Shown here: positions 1 through 9,764 of the stretch, piece after piece | Position numbering within the stretch: position 1 is the stretch's first letter | Layout: each line of letters opens with the position of its first letter | Assembly (NCBI RefSeq): GCF_002879535.1 | Contig: NZ_PNOT02000210.1 | Coordinates: forward strand, 1-47,181 | DNA: 47,181 nt | Direction of reading: 5' to 3' | From: Mesorhizobium intechi | GTDB taxonomy: Bacteria; Pseudomonadota; Alphaproteobacteria; Rhizobiales; Rhizobiaceae | Notes under the pieces: model-generated | What the model was told of the DNA's origin: nothing | Databases searched by the model: none | The model's input: only the letters and a program-made list of their open reading frames with translations | Position numbers and translations under genes: made by a program

Positions 1-2
1 GT

Positions 3-149
3 GAAGTTGGTAATGAATTGCTGGGATCCCTTGCCAGCGCGATTGATCGGCAGGGCATGAGCGGCGCTCCACACGCGCCCCAATGGACCTATGGCCTTCT
101 TCCCGATGCACTCAATTGGTCCATTGGCCGCCTTGCGTGGGCGCGGTAG
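3..149 (+). CDS. possible 3' end of an unidentified gene (partial)
   Basis: A reading frame is open from the left edge of the window and stops with TAG at 147-149, 47 bp before the SDR start. The roughly 48 residues end in a tryptophan-rich tail (residues such as [12 protein letters not shown]). I do not recognise the family. Third-position GC is lower than in the neighbouring genes, which argues against coding. The fragment could simply be leader sequence of the SDR gene. Confidence 0.2.
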   Translation, partial: EVGNELLGSLASAIDRQGMSGAPHAPQWTYGLLPDALNWSIGRLAWAR

Positions 150-196
150 CATCGCCCGACAAGCAAACGCCAACTGGGTCGAAAAGGGGAGCAAAA

Positions 197-964
197 ATGG
201 GCGAAAGACTGGCCGGCAAGGTTGCCATCATTTCGGGCGGTGCGACGGGAATGGGCGGCGCGGCTTCCGAGTTGTTCGCGGCCGAAGGCGCCAAGGTGGC
301 GATCATCGACCGAAATGGCGAGGCGGCCGCTGCCACCGCGGCGGCAATCCGCGCACGCGGCCATGTAGCCGAGCATTTTGTCGCCGACGTATCCGACGAG
401 GCGCAGGTTCAGGCGGCGGTGAAGGGCGCGACCGAAAAACTCGGCCCGGTCACGGTGCTGTTCAATCACGCCGGCACCATCGTGATAAAGCCCTTCCTGG
501 AGACGACCGTGCAGGAGTGGGACTGGCTGCATGCCGTCAATGTGCGTTCGATGTTCCTGATGACGCGCGCCGTCCTGCCCGGCATGATCGCGGCGGGCGG
601 CGGCTCGATCGTCTGCACCTCGTCGATCTCGGCGGTGGCGGCCACACCAATGGAGGTGCTCTACGACACCACCAAGGGAGCCTGCCACATGTTCGCGCGC
701 GCCATTGCGGTGGAGTTCCGCGACCGTAACATCCGCTGCAACGCCGTCTGCCCCGGCTTTATCAGGACACCGCACGGCCTGCGCGAGGTCGCCGACCTCG
801 GCAGGCTCGGCGTCGATGTCTCCGACGCCGCATTGGCGGCACAGCAGGGCCGCATCGGCGAGCCGGAGGAGGTGGCGAAGGCCGCGCTTTACCTTGCCAG
901 CGACGAGTCCAGCTTTGTCAACGGCGCGCATCTGTTCGTCGACAATGGTTTCACGGCGGTGTGA
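197..964 (+). CDS. SDR family NAD(P)-dependent oxidoreductase
   Basis: This is a classical short-chain dehydrogenase/reductase of 255 residues, the normal length for the family. The N-terminal cofactor loop reads GGATGMG (residues 14-20), the NNAG-like motif is NHAG (90-93), and the catalytic set is Ser143, Tyr156 and Lys160 (YDTTK). The C-terminal part has the usual CPGFIRTP segment. An upstream in-frame ATG at 83 exists, but the ATG at 197 follows a GGGGAG ribosome site and starts exactly where SDR homology begins. The substrate cannot be read from sequence. The gene converges on the BMP-type importer operon with a 74-bp gap, so a metabolic link with that importer is only a guess. Confidence 0.93.
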   Translation: MGERLAGKVAIISGGATGMGGAASELFAAEGAKVAIIDRNGEAAAATAAAIRARGHVAEHFVADVSDEAQVQAAVKGATEKLGPVTVLFNHAGTIVIKPFLETTVQEWDWLHAVNVRSMFLMTRAVLPGMIAAGGGSIVCTSSISAVAATPMEVLYDTTKGACHMFARAIAVEFRDRNIRCNAVCPGFIRTPHGLREVADLGRLGVDVSDAALAAQQGRIGEPEEVAKAALYLASDESSFVNGAHLFVDNGFTAV

Positions 965-1038
965 GGCTTTCCAGGATGGCTTGGCGCCTTGCTCTCCCGT
1001 CGATCGGGGGACAGGAAAGGGCACCGAGTCCCACTCGC

Positions 1039-1983
1039 CTACCGCTCTTCCCTTCGAAACGGCTTGAGCAGCGCCGATGGCGCCACCGCGTTGCGTGACA
1101 TCACGGCCATGGCGACGATGGTGAAGATGAAGGGCAGCATCAGGAACGCTTCATAGGGGATGTGGCCGAGCCCGCTCGCCTGCATGCGCAGCTGCAGCGC
1201 ATCGACGAAGGCGAACAGCAGCGCCGCCCCCGCCGAGCGCCAGGGATCCCAGCGGCCGAACACGACCAGCGCGATCGCCACCCAGCCGCGCCCCGAGACG
1301 ACACCGAAGGTGAAGGCGTTGAACTGCGCCATCGACAGGAAGGCGCCGGCCAGTCCCATCAGGGCACCGCCGAGGATGACGGCCTGGAAGCGGGTGGCAA
1401 TGACGCTGACGCCGGCCGAATCCGCGGCGCGCGGGTTCTCGCCGACCATGCGCACCGACAGACCCCAGGGCGTACGGTAAAGCACGAAGGCAGCGACGGG
1501 TATGGCGATGATTGCCACGTAGACCAGTGCGAACTGGTTGAAAACTGCCGGCCCGAGCACCGGAATGTCAGACAGGACCGGGATCGGCAGCGTCTGAAAA
1601 CCCTTGATGGCGGGCGGCACCGATTGCTGGCCGAAGATCAGCCGGTAGAGGAAATAGGCAAGGCCCGACGAGAACAAGGTCACGCCGATGCCGCAGACAT
1701 GCTGGCTCAGGCCCAGCGCCACCGTGAACAGCGCATGCAGCGCACCCATCAGCATCCCGGTCAGCACCGCCACCAGGACGCCGAGCCACAGGCTGCCGCT
1801 GAGGCTGGTGGCGGTGAAGCCGGTCATCGCGCAGAGCAGCATGATGCCTTCGATGCCGAGATTGAGCACACCGGCGCGCTCGGAGAACATTTCGCCGAGC
1901 GTGGCGAAGGCCAGCGGCGTGGCGATGCGGATGATGGCGGCCAGGAAGCCAACCTGGAAGATCTGTTCGAACACCGCACTCAT
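1039..1983 (-). CDS. BMP-type (nucleoside-like) ABC importer, permease 2
   Basis: This is an inner-membrane permease of 314 residues, the BPD_transp_2 type that pairs with Bmp-family binding proteins (YufQ/NupQ class in Firmicutes). It is almost wholly hydrophobic, with 8 to 10 predicted membrane spans. The family's early motif GEMFSERAGVLNLGIEGIM is at about residues 30-48, and the coupling-loop stretch TPWGLSVRMVGENPRAADSAG lies near residue 180. The start at 1983 overlaps the stop of the upstream permease as ATGA. It is the last gene of the four-gene operon. Nucleosides or purines are the usual ligands of this family; the real substrate is unproven. Confidence 0.95.
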   Translation of the reverse strand: MSAVFEQIFQVGFLAAIIRIATPLAFATLGEMFSERAGVLNLGIEGIMLLCAMTGFTATSLSGSLWLGVLVAVLTGMLMGALHALFTVALGLSQHVCGIGVTLFSSGLAYFLYRLIFGQQSVPPAIKGFQTLPIPVLSDIPVLGPAVFNQFALVYVAIIAIPVAAFVLYRTPWGLSVRMVGENPRAADSAGVSVIATRFQAVILGGALMGLAGAFLSMAQFNAFTFGVVSGRGWVAIALVVFGRWDPWRSAGAALLFAFVDALQLRMQASGLGHIPYEAFLMLPFIFTIVAMAVMSRNAVAPSALLKPFRREER

Positions 1984-3035
1984 GAGGCGGCTCCGACGCG
2001 ACGAATGCGATAGGCGGTGAACAGCAGCGCCACCAGCATGGCGAGCAAAGCGGTGCCCTGGATGACGTCGCTGAGGAAGGCCGGCACGCCTGTCGCGCGC
2101 GACATCGCCTCGGCGCCGGTCATCACGGCGGCGAGGAAGATCGCCGCCGGCACCACGCCCAGCGGATTGAGTCGTGCCAGCATGGCGACGACGATGCCGG
2201 AATAGCCGTAGCCCGGCGAGATGTCGCTCATCACCTGGAAATGCACGCCGCCGACCTCGCCGACGCCGGCGAGCCCGGCGAGCGCACCGGACATGAGGGC
2301 GGTCGAGATCAGCACCCGCTCGACAGGAATGCCGCCATAGCGGGCGGCTTCCGGGTTCTCGCCGGTGACCCTGATGCGGAAGCCGAGCGTCGTGCGCGCG
2401 ATGAGGAACCAGATCAGAGGTGCCGCGATCAGCGCCACGATGACGCCGAGATGCAGGCGCGTGCCTTCGATCAGCACCGGGAAATTGGCCGAATCCTCGA
2501 TTGGCGGCGAGATCGGATAGCCGCTGAAGCTGTCCTTCCACGGCCCTTCGATCAGCGCCATCAGCGCGTAGTAGATGACCGAGTTGAGCAGCAGCGAGCT
2601 GACGACATCGTCGACCTTGAATTTGACCCTGAGCGTCGCAGGCACCAACGCGACCGCGCCACCGGCGGCGGCGCCGACAATTGCCATCAACAGCATGGCG
2701 AGCGCTCCCGGCATCGGGATGGCGCCGACAAGGCAGCTGGCAACGGCACCGGCCAGCAACTGGCCCTCGGCGCCGATGTTCCAGAACTTGGCGCGGAAGG
2801 CGACGGCGACCGCCAGCCCGGTGAAGATCATCGGTGCGGCGCGCACCAGCGTTTCGGTGATGGCGTAGCTGTCACCGAGCGAGGCCGTGAACATCACGCC
2901 GTAGGATTCCACAACGCCGGCGCCGGCCAGTGCGATCAGGCCGCTGCACAGGACAAGCGTCGCCGCGACCGCCAGCAGCGGCAGCGCAAGGTTGAGCCAG
3001 GCAGGCGTTGACGTCCGGACTTCCAGGCGAAACAT
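1980..3035 (-). CDS. BMP-type (nucleoside-like) ABC importer, permease 1
   Basis: This is an integral membrane permease of 351 residues (YufP/NupP class), partner of the permease at 1039-1983. A first transmembrane helix spans about residues 15-40. The family signature FRAKFWNIGAEGQLLAGA is near residue 80, and a coupling loop GFRIRVTGENPEAARYGG is near 220. Its ATG overlaps the TGA of the ATPase gene by one base (TGATG), and its own TGA overlaps the next ATG, so the three genes are tightly translationally coupled. The two permeases should form a heterodimer. Confidence 0.95.
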   Translation of the reverse strand: MFRLEVRTSTPAWLNLALPLLAVAATLVLCSGLIALAGAGVVESYGVMFTASLGDSYAITETLVRAAPMIFTGLAVAVAFRAKFWNIGAEGQLLAGAVASCLVGAIPMPGALAMLLMAIVGAAAGGAVALVPATLRVKFKVDDVVSSLLLNSVIYYALMALIEGPWKDSFSGYPISPPIEDSANFPVLIEGTRLHLGVIVALIAAPLIWFLIARTTLGFRIRVTGENPEAARYGGIPVERVLISTALMSGALAGLAGVGEVGGVHFQVMSDISPGYGYSGIVVAMLARLNPLGVVPAAIFLAAVMTGAEAMSRATGVPAFLSDVIQGTALLAMLVALLFTAYRIRRVGAAS

Positions 3036-4552
3036 CAGCCGCGGCCCTCCGCCCCGGTCATCAGCAGGCCGAGCCGCGCGATCGTCGCGTCAGTGCTGTC
3101 GAGCGTGCCGACGATGCGGCCCTCATACATCACCGCGATGCGGTCGCAGAGCACCAGCAGTTCTTCCAGATCCTCGCCGATGACGATGATGCCGCAGCCC
3201 TTGGCGCGCATGTCGAGGAACTTTTCGTGGATGAAGCGAGCAGCCCCGATGTCGAGGCCGCGTGTCGGCTGCGAGACGATCAGAACCTTCGGGTCGAAGG
3301 CAAGCTCGCGCGCCAAGAGCGCCTTCTGCAGATTGCCGCCGGACAGCGCCCCGGCCCGGGTCATCGGCCCAGGGCATCTGATATCATAGGCTCTGATCTG
3401 TTCTTCGGCGAAGGCGCGGATCGCATCCGGCTTGAGCAGGCCCTTGCTGCTGAACGCCTCCGAGCCGATGCGGGGCAGCACCATCGAATCGGCAAGCGGC
3501 AAATTGGTGACCAGGCCCGTGGTCATGCGGTCTTCCGGGATGCGGCCAAGGCCAAGCGCCTGCACCTCGCGCGGCGAGAATCGGGAGACCGTCTGGCCGG
3601 CGATCGTCATCCGACCGGTATCGGGCGCGCGCATGCCGGAAATCACTTCGGCGAGTGCCCGCTGGCCGTTGCCCGACACGCCGGCAATGCCGAGAATCTC
3701 GCCGGCACGAACGGTAAGGGAGACTTCGCGCAGCGCCGTGCCTACATGCTTTGAGGTGGAAATGCCGTCCAATGTCAGTACATCGGCCCCGGGCGTCGAC
3801 GGCCCTCTTGCCGGCGGCACGATCTCGTGGCCGCACATCAGTTGCGCCATGGCGGCGGATGTCGTGTTGGCCGGATCGTCGACACGGCCGGCGACGCGGC
3901 CATGCCGCAGCACCGTGCAGCGATGGGTGAGCGCCCGCACCTCGTTGAGCTTGTGCGAGATGAAGATGATACCCAGCCCTTGTGCCGCCATCGAGCGCAG
4001 CGCCGAAAACAGCCCCTCGACCTCGCTCGGCGCCAGCACCGCCGTCGGCTCGTCAAGGATCAGAAGCCTGGCACCGCGAAACAGCGCCTTGACGATCTCG
4101 AGCCGCTGCTGTTCGCCGACCGACAGCGCCGAGACCGGCAGGTCGGGATCGAGCGCCAGTCCATGCTGGCGGCCGATTTCGGCCAGCCGCGCCAACCCGC
4201 CGGCGCGGTCGATCCGCCCGCCCTTGCCGGGAAGGCCTATCAAAAGGTTCTCCAGCACTGTCAGCCGAGGCGCCAGGTGAAAATGCTGGTGCACCATGCC
4301 GATGCCGGCGGCCAGCGCATCGGCCGAACTGGTGATCCGCACGGGCGCACCCTGGATGAGGATTTCCCCGGCATCCGGCGCATAGGCGCCGAACAGCACA
4401 TTCATCAGCGTCGTCTTGCCGGCGCCGTTCTCGCCCAGCAGTCCGAGGATTTCACCGGGCGCGACGCTGAGGTCGACAGCCTCGTTCGCCTTGACGGCGC
4501 CGAAGCTCTTGGTGATGCCGCGCATTTCGATGAGTGGGGCTGGCGTCGACAA
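3035..4552 (-). CDS. BMP-type ABC importer, ATPase with two nucleotide-binding domains
   Basis: This is a 505-residue double ATPase (YufO/NupO and sugar-transporter class) that powers the two permeases downstream. Domain 1 is complete: Walker A GENGAGKT (residues 40-47), signature LSVGEQQR and Walker B LLILDEPTAVL. Domain 2 (from about residue 260) is degenerate. Its Walker A reads GVSGNGQR without the usual lysine, the signature is LSGGNLQK, and the Walker B region reads VLIVSQPTRGLD, with SQ in place of the aspartate-glutamate pair. This degeneration is normal for the BMP subfamily and helps identify it. The gene lies 266 bp downstream of the binding-protein gene; the gap is filled by a palindrome cluster. 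Confidence 0.96.
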   Translation of the reverse strand: MSTPAPLIEMRGITKSFGAVKANEAVDLSVAPGEILGLLGENGAGKTTLMNVLFGAYAPDAGEILIQGAPVRITSSADALAAGIGMVHQHFHLAPRLTVLENLLIGLPGKGGRIDRAGGLARLAEIGRQHGLALDPDLPVSALSVGEQQRLEIVKALFRGARLLILDEPTAVLAPSEVEGLFSALRSMAAQGLGIIFISHKLNEVRALTHRCTVLRHGRVAGRVDDPANTTSAAMAQLMCGHEIVPPARGPSTPGADVLTLDGISTSKHVGTALREVSLTVRAGEILGIAGVSGNGQRALAEVISGMRAPDTGRMTIAGQTVSRFSPREVQALGLGRIPEDRMTTGLVTNLPLADSMVLPRIGSEAFSSKGLLKPDAIRAFAEEQIRAYDIRCPGPMTRAGALSGGNLQKALLARELAFDPKVLIVSQPTRGLDIGAARFIHEKFLDMRAKGCGIIVIGEDLEELLVLCDRIAVMYEGRIVGTLDSTDATIARLGLLMTGAEGRG

Positions 4553-4578
4553 GGCAGGATCCTGGTGGCGTTGGAGCG

Positions 4579-4813
4579 GCTCCTCACCTCCCCCTTGTTG
4601 GGGTGAGGAGCGGTGGCTGAAGGCCGCGAAAAGCCAACTGCCTGGCTTTTCGAACTACGAACGCTCTGAGCCTGCGAAGGGCCGGGCGCTAAGACCACCG
4701 GGTCCCCGCTGCTTCGCAGCGTCCCGGCGTTCGCTGGCCTTTCATCGTGCCACCGGCACGATGAATTCGCCTGCGGCGAACCGGCTGCTCACCCCCCACC
4801 AGGGGAGGGTAAG
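4579..4813. repeat. mosaic of palindromes between binding-protein and ATPase genes
   Basis: At least five separate hairpins lie in 235 bp. The perfect arms are 4579-4588 with 4602-4611 (10 bp), 4627-4636 with 4643-4652 (10 bp, loop ACTGCC), 4707-4712 with 4716-4721 (6 bp), 4741-4751 with 4755-4765 (11 bp, loop ACC) and 4766-4771 with 4775-4780 (6 bp). An imperfect sixth (GCTCACCC ... GGGTAAGC) spans 4786-4814. The outer hairpins are C-rich then G-rich on both sides. The layout resembles the RIME/BIME-type interspersed elements of rhizobia and enterics. It sits just after the binding-protein stop codon, where such structures often protect the upstream mRNA. Confidence 0.75.
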
Positions 4814-4818
4814 CAAGC

Positions 4819-5850
4819 CTAGTCCGAAACCGGCGTGTTCTCGTCGACGTCCACCCGGAAATTGCCTTCGAGGATCTCCGCCTTCTTCTTCTCGACCAGA
4901 TCCTTGACCTCGGCCGGCAGCGTCTTGTCGAACTTGTGGTAGGGCGCGAGATACGACCCGCCCTTGGCCATGCGCGAGAAATCGCCATAGTCCTGCGCGG
5001 TGTAGACGCCGGCCTTGACCAGTTTGATCGCCTGTTCGACCGTCGGATACATGTCCCACACCGGGCCGGTGATGACCGTATCGGGGCCGAGGCTCGACTG
5101 GTCCGACATGTTGGAGATGGCGAGGATCTTCTTCTCGACCGCCGCCTCGATGACGCCAAAGCGCTCGGCATAGATGACGTCGACGCCGGCATCGATCTGC
5201 GCCACCGCGGCTTCCTTGGCCTTCGGCGGATCGAAGAAGGAACCGATGAAGGCGACCTTCTTCTTGACGTTCGGGTTGACCTCCTTGGCGCCGGCAAAGA
5301 AAGCGTTGACCAGCCGGTTCACTTCCGGAATGCCCATCGCCGCGACGGCGCCGACCGTACCCGACTTCGACATCTTGCCGGCAATCATGCCCGAGAGATA
5401 GGCGGGCTCATGGATCCAGTTGTCGAAGACGCCGAAATTGGGTTCCGCCGGACCGGCGCCGGAGCCGAACAGCCAGGCGGTCTTCGGGAACTGTTTTGCG
5501 GTGCGGCGCGATTCACGCTCGGCGGCGAAGGCGTCGCCCAGCACCAGCTGGTAGCCGCCTTGCGCATATTCGCGCATGACGCGGCTGAAGTCGGCGGTCT
5601 GCACTTTCTCGGACCATTTGTACTCGATGCCGAGTTCCTTCTCCGCCTTCTGCAAGGCGAAATGGATCTGGTTGTCCCAGGGCTCCTCGATCGGCGTGGC
5701 GAAGATCGCCGCGACCTTCAGTTTCTTGTCCTTGGCGAAGGCCGCGCCCGGCAACATCGCCACTGCCAGGCCAAGTGCGCCGAGTTCCAGCACATTGCGC
5801 CGCGAAATCCCTTCGCGTGTCGACGAAAATCTGTTCTTCCGGTTTTCCAT
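4819..5850 (-). CDS. BMP family ABC importer substrate-binding protein (Tat-exported)
   Basis: This is a periplasmic binding protein of the Bmp/PnrA-like family, 343 residues, first gene of the importer operon. The N-terminus carries twin arginines (residues 17-18, SRRNVLELGALG) followed by a hydrophobic stretch ending in AAFA, a Tat signal peptide. Mature sequence features include AAIFATPIEEPWDNQIH and a C-terminal VDENTPVSD. The family normally binds nucleosides or purines through a Phe/Trp/Asp pocket. Its 3' end abuts the palindrome cluster, which would let it be made in excess over the membrane parts, as usual for binding proteins. A palindromic operator candidate lies about 80 bp upstream. 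Confidence 0.95.
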   Translation of the reverse strand: MENRKNRFSSTREGISRRNVLELGALGLAVAMLPGAAFAKDKKLKVAAIFATPIEEPWDNQIHFALQKAEKELGIEYKWSEKVQTADFSRVMREYAQGGYQLVLGDAFAAERESRRTAKQFPKTAWLFGSGAGPAEPNFGVFDNWIHEPAYLSGMIAGKMSKSGTVGAVAAMGIPEVNRLVNAFFAGAKEVNPNVKKKVAFIGSFFDPPKAKEAAVAQIDAGVDVIYAERFGVIEAAVEKKILAISNMSDQSSLGPDTVITGPVWDMYPTVEQAIKLVKAGVYTAQDYGDFSRMAKGGSYLAPYHKFDKTLPAEVKDLVEKKKAEILEGNFRVDVDENTPVSD

Positions 5851-5930
5851 TGCAGTCCCCTCTGTTTGACAGCCGTGTCGAGCCGGCCGTTCTAAAAATC
5901 AGACGGGGAACTATGGAACGGGTCCGGACT

Positions 5931-5948
5931 TTTGTCCACATGGTCAAA
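5931..5948. promoter_or_regulatory. candidate operator of the BMP-type importer operon
   Basis: This 18-bp near-perfect palindrome has the pattern TTTGnCCAnnTGGnCAAA on both strands (14 of 18 positions symmetric). It lies about 80 bp upstream of the binding-protein start, within the 154-bp gap that ends at pcaF. The TGGnCA half-site is like those bound by GntR-type regulators, but no such gene is adjacent. A further GGAC/GTCC palindrome lies beside it. Confidence 0.45.
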
Positions 5949-6004
5949 TTTGGCGGCGCGCCGAATCCAGCCCCGGTTCTCGCTGGCCAAACGGAAGACG
6001 GCGG

Positions 6005-7210
<1,206 letters not shown>

Positions 7211-7211
7211 G

Positions 7212-8009
7212 TCATGCAGCCTTTGCTTTTCCGTTTCCCTCATGCGCCGCCTTGGTGCGGGCCTGCAGGTCGCGCAATGTCTTGAGTTCGAGTTCGCTTG
7301 GCGCCGGGGTCTCGTCAAGCGCCTCGGCGAACTTAACCACCCAGCCACAGCTCTCCTGCACCTGCTGGCGCGTGACACCGGGATGCAGCGACACCACTGT
7401 GAATTCCTTGGTCATCGGATCCGGCTTCCAGATGGCGAGATCGGTGATCAGCAGCGTCGGCCCGGCGGTGTCGATCCCAAGCCGCTTTCGGTGATCGCCG
7501 CCCTCGCCATGGCCGAAGGAGGTGAAGAAGTCGATCTTCTCGACCATGCCGCGCTTGGTCTGCGCCATGGTGATGTAGATCTCCTTCGACGAGGTCGCGA
7601 TCTCGGGCGCGCCGCCGCCGCCAGGCAGCCTGGTCTTGGGATGGAAATAGTCGCCGATGACCGTTGTGTTGATGTTGCCGAACTTGTCGAGCTGTGCCGC
7701 ACCGAGGAATCCGATCGAGATGCGGCCGCCTTGCAGCCAGTAGCGGAACATTTCCGGCACCGCGACGGTGGTGACGGCGGTCTCGCACAATTCGCCGTCG
7801 CCGATCGACAGCGGCAGCACGTCAGGCGCCGTGCCGATCGTGCCGCTCTCGTAGATCAAGGTGATGTCGGGGGCATGCGTCAGCCGCGCCACGTTGCAGG
7901 CTGCGGACGGCGCGCCGATGCCGACGAAGCAGACATCGTCATTCCGCAGCGCGCGGCTGGCGGCGATGGTCATCATTTCGTTGGGGGTGAAGCCCGGATT
8001 GCCGCTCAT
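7212..8009 (-). CDS. pcaJ: 3-oxoadipate CoA-transferase subunit B
   Basis: This is the beta subunit (265 residues) of a two-subunit succinyl-CoA:3-ketoacid type CoA-transferase. It carries the family's glutamate motif in LIYESGTIG (the E-x-G equivalent of SENG), the likely covalent carrier of CoA. The glycine-rich segment GGGGAPEIATSS follows. The start at 8009 overlaps the pcaI stop as ATGA; a longer in-frame extension to 8438 lies inside pcaI and is rejected. With pcaI it activates 3-oxoadipate for cleavage by PcaF. A glutaconate or other CoA-transferase function is possible, but the pcaF neighbour and the IclR regulator favour pcaJ. Confidence 0.92.
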   Translation of the reverse strand: MSGNPGFTPNEMMTIAASRALRNDDVCFVGIGAPSAACNVARLTHAPDITLIYESGTIGTAPDVLPLSIGDGELCETAVTTVAVPEMFRYWLQGGRISIGFLGAAQLDKFGNINTTVIGDYFHPKTRLPGGGGAPEIATSSKEIYITMAQTKRGMVEKIDFFTSFGHGEGGDHRKRLGIDTAGPTLLITDLAIWKPDPMTKEFTVVSLHPGVTRQQVQESCGWVVKFAEALDETPAPSELELKTLRDLQARTKAAHEGNGKAKAA

Positions 8010-8863
8010 GCCGCTTTCCTCAGATGCTCGACGCGGCCGGCGAAATCGTCGGCGCTCTTTTCGATGACATTTGCCTGCATCCAAGCCTGGAACTTGTCGC
8101 GGTCGGCGGCGATCTCGTCCCATTCGAGATAGGCGGCGTTGTCGCGTGCATAATAGCCATGCGCATAGGACGGGTGCGAACCGCCGGGCACCACGGAGAT
8201 CGCCGCGATCGTCCAGCGCGGCAGCACGGTCAGATTGGGGTGCAGATCGTCGAAATTGTCGACCACCTCCTCCACCGTTACCACCGCGCGCCTGGCCGCC
8301 AGCACGGCCTCCTTCTGGATGCCGATGATGCCCTCGACCAGCACATTGCCTTTCCTGTCGGCCTTCTGCGCATGGATGAAGGTGACGTCGGGCCGGATCG
8401 AGGGAACGGCCGCCAGCACCTCGCCGGTGAATGGACAAGTGACCGACTTGATGTTGGGATTGACTGTCGCCAGCCCGGCGCCGCGATAGCCGCGGAACAC
8501 CGCGCAGGGCAGGCCGGCCGCGCCCGCCTCGTAGGCATTTGCCATGCCGGCATGGCTGTGCTCTTCGACCTCGATCGCCCGGGGAAAACCGTTCTCGATG
8601 GAATCGCGCGCGCGCCGCAAGAGGCCGACGCCGGGATTGCCGACATAGGAGAAGATGATCTTCTTCGCCATGCCCATGCCGATCATCTGGTCGTAGATCA
8701 GGTCCGGCGTCATGCGGATCAGGGTCAGGTCGCGAAACCCCTGGCGGATCGCCTCATGCGCGGCGGCCGTCGGGATCAGGTGGGTGAAGCCTTCAAAGGC
8801 GACGGAATCGCCATCGTTCAAATTCTCGGCCACGGCCTGTTTGAGCGGCAGGAACTTGACCAT
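8006..8863 (-). CDS. pcaI: 3-oxoadipate CoA-transferase subunit A
   Basis: This is the alpha subunit (285 residues) of the CoA-transferase and the first gene of the pcaIJF operon. Family marks are GDSVAFEGFTHLIPTAA near the N-terminus, YVGNPGVG and EEHSHAGMANAYEAGA, the last being the CoA-binding region. An ATG at 8881 is also in frame, but the one at 8863 is preceded by GGGAG with good spacing and is preferred. The operon is transcribed away from the IclR regulator gene at 8978, with a shared 114-bp control region. Confidence 0.92.
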   Translation of the reverse strand: MVKFLPLKQAVAENLNDGDSVAFEGFTHLIPTAAAHEAIRQGFRDLTLIRMTPDLIYDQMIGMGMAKKIIFSYVGNPGVGLLRRARDSIENGFPRAIEVEEHSHAGMANAYEAGAAGLPCAVFRGYRGAGLATVNPNIKSVTCPFTGEVLAAVPSIRPDVTFIHAQKADRKGNVLVEGIIGIQKEAVLAARRAVVTVEEVVDNFDDLHPNLTVLPRWTIAAISVVPGGSHPSYAHGYYARDNAAYLEWDEIAADRDKFQAWMQANVIEKSADDFAGRVEHLRKAA

Positions 8864-8881
8864 CGTCGACTCCCGGTCCAA

Positions 8882-8921
8882 AAGTTCGTATTGCGAACTT
8901 ATGTTTTGTATGCGAAACTTT
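8882..8921. promoter_or_regulatory. candidate IclR-type operator between pcaI and its regulator
   Basis: A perfect inverted repeat AAGTTCG (8882-8888), 5-bp spacer, CGAACTT (8894-8900) is followed by a further half-site GCGAAACTTT at 8912-8921, one phase of about 19 bp away. The core GTTCG-N5-CGAAC closely resembles the 15-bp box reported for PcaR/PobR-type IclR regulators. It lies between the divergent pcaI and IclR genes, so it could control both. Confidence 0.6.
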
Positions 8922-8977
8922 CTACGCCGAGTTAGGTCATGGAGTCAATCCCGGCGGCGATTGGCGGAGGTGGTGAG

Positions 8978-9748
8978 ATGGACGAAGATGCTGCTTCCCG
9001 AGATCATGTCGGCTCGCTGCAGCGCGGCCTCACCGTCATGGAAATCCTCGCCCGCCACCCGTCGGGCATGACGCTGACGGAAATGGCCGAGCAAGCCGGC
9101 CTGACCCGTGCCGGCGCCCGCCGTTTCCTGCTGACGCTTGTCGCATCGGGCTATGCCACGCAGGACGGCCGTGTATTCTCGCTGTCGCCGCGCCTGCTGG
9201 CCGTTGCCCGCACATGGCTGGGCGGCGGCTCGCTCTGGAGCTTCGCCGCGCCGATCATGCGCGGGGTCGCTGCGCAGCTGAACGAAGCCTGCTCCGCGGC
9301 GATCCTGTCGGGCCAGGATGTCGTCTATGTCGCCCGCATTCCGGGCCGCCGCATCCTCAGCGTATCGCTCGATGTCGGCACCCGGCTGCCCGCCTATTGC
9401 ACTTCGATGGGGCGCATGCTGCTCGCCGGCCTGGCGCCGGAGGAACTCGACAAATTTCTGCACCAGGCGACCGTCGAGAGACGGACGCCGAAGACGATCA
9501 CGGACATCGGGCTGCTGGCCCAGGCCATCGGCAAGGCGAAGGCCGACGGCTTTGCCATCGTCGACGAGGAGCTGGAACTCGGCTTGCGCTCCATCGCCGT
9601 GCCGATACGCGACCGCGCTGGAAGCACGGTCGCGGCGATCAATGTCTCGACGCAATCGGCGCGGTTCACGGTCGCCGAGATGGAGCGGGAAATCCTGCCG
9701 GCGCTGCTTGGAGCCAGAGAGCGCATCGAGGATTTCTTCGTCGTTTAG
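8978..9748 (+). CDS. IclR family regulator of the pca operon
   Basis: This regulator of 256 residues has an N-terminal winged helix-turn-helix (about residues 12-75, with LTEMAEQAGLTRAGARRFL as recognition region) and a C-terminal IclR effector domain (about 90-250, with SVSLDVGTRLPAYCTSMGRM and the ELELGLRSIAVPI motif). The start chosen, 8978, follows a strong GGAGG site seven bases upstream; an ATG at 8939 is in frame but lacks one. Divergent placement next to pcaIJF and the palindrome between them suggest that it senses a pathway intermediate such as beta-ketoadipate or protocatechuate, as PcaR and PobR do. It is oriented convergently with the amine oxidase gene. Confidence 0.93.
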   Translation: MDEDAASRDHVGSLQRGLTVMEILARHPSGMTLTEMAEQAGLTRAGARRFLLTLVASGYATQDGRVFSLSPRLLAVARTWLGGGSLWSFAAPIMRGVAAQLNEACSAAILSGQDVVYVARIPGRRILSVSLDVGTRLPAYCTSMGRMLLAGLAPEELDKFLHQATVERRTPKTITDIGLLAQAIGKAKADGFAIVDEELELGLRSIAVPIRDRAGSTVAAINVSTQSARFTVAEMEREILPALLGARERIEDFFVV

Positions 9749-9764
9749 GCCGCGTCGGCCCGTC

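Noticed and set aside
5851..6004. Possible purine riboswitch upstream of the BMP-type importer
   Set aside because: I could not find the three-way junction core of a purine riboswitch. Only short palindromes are present, which fit a protein operator better.
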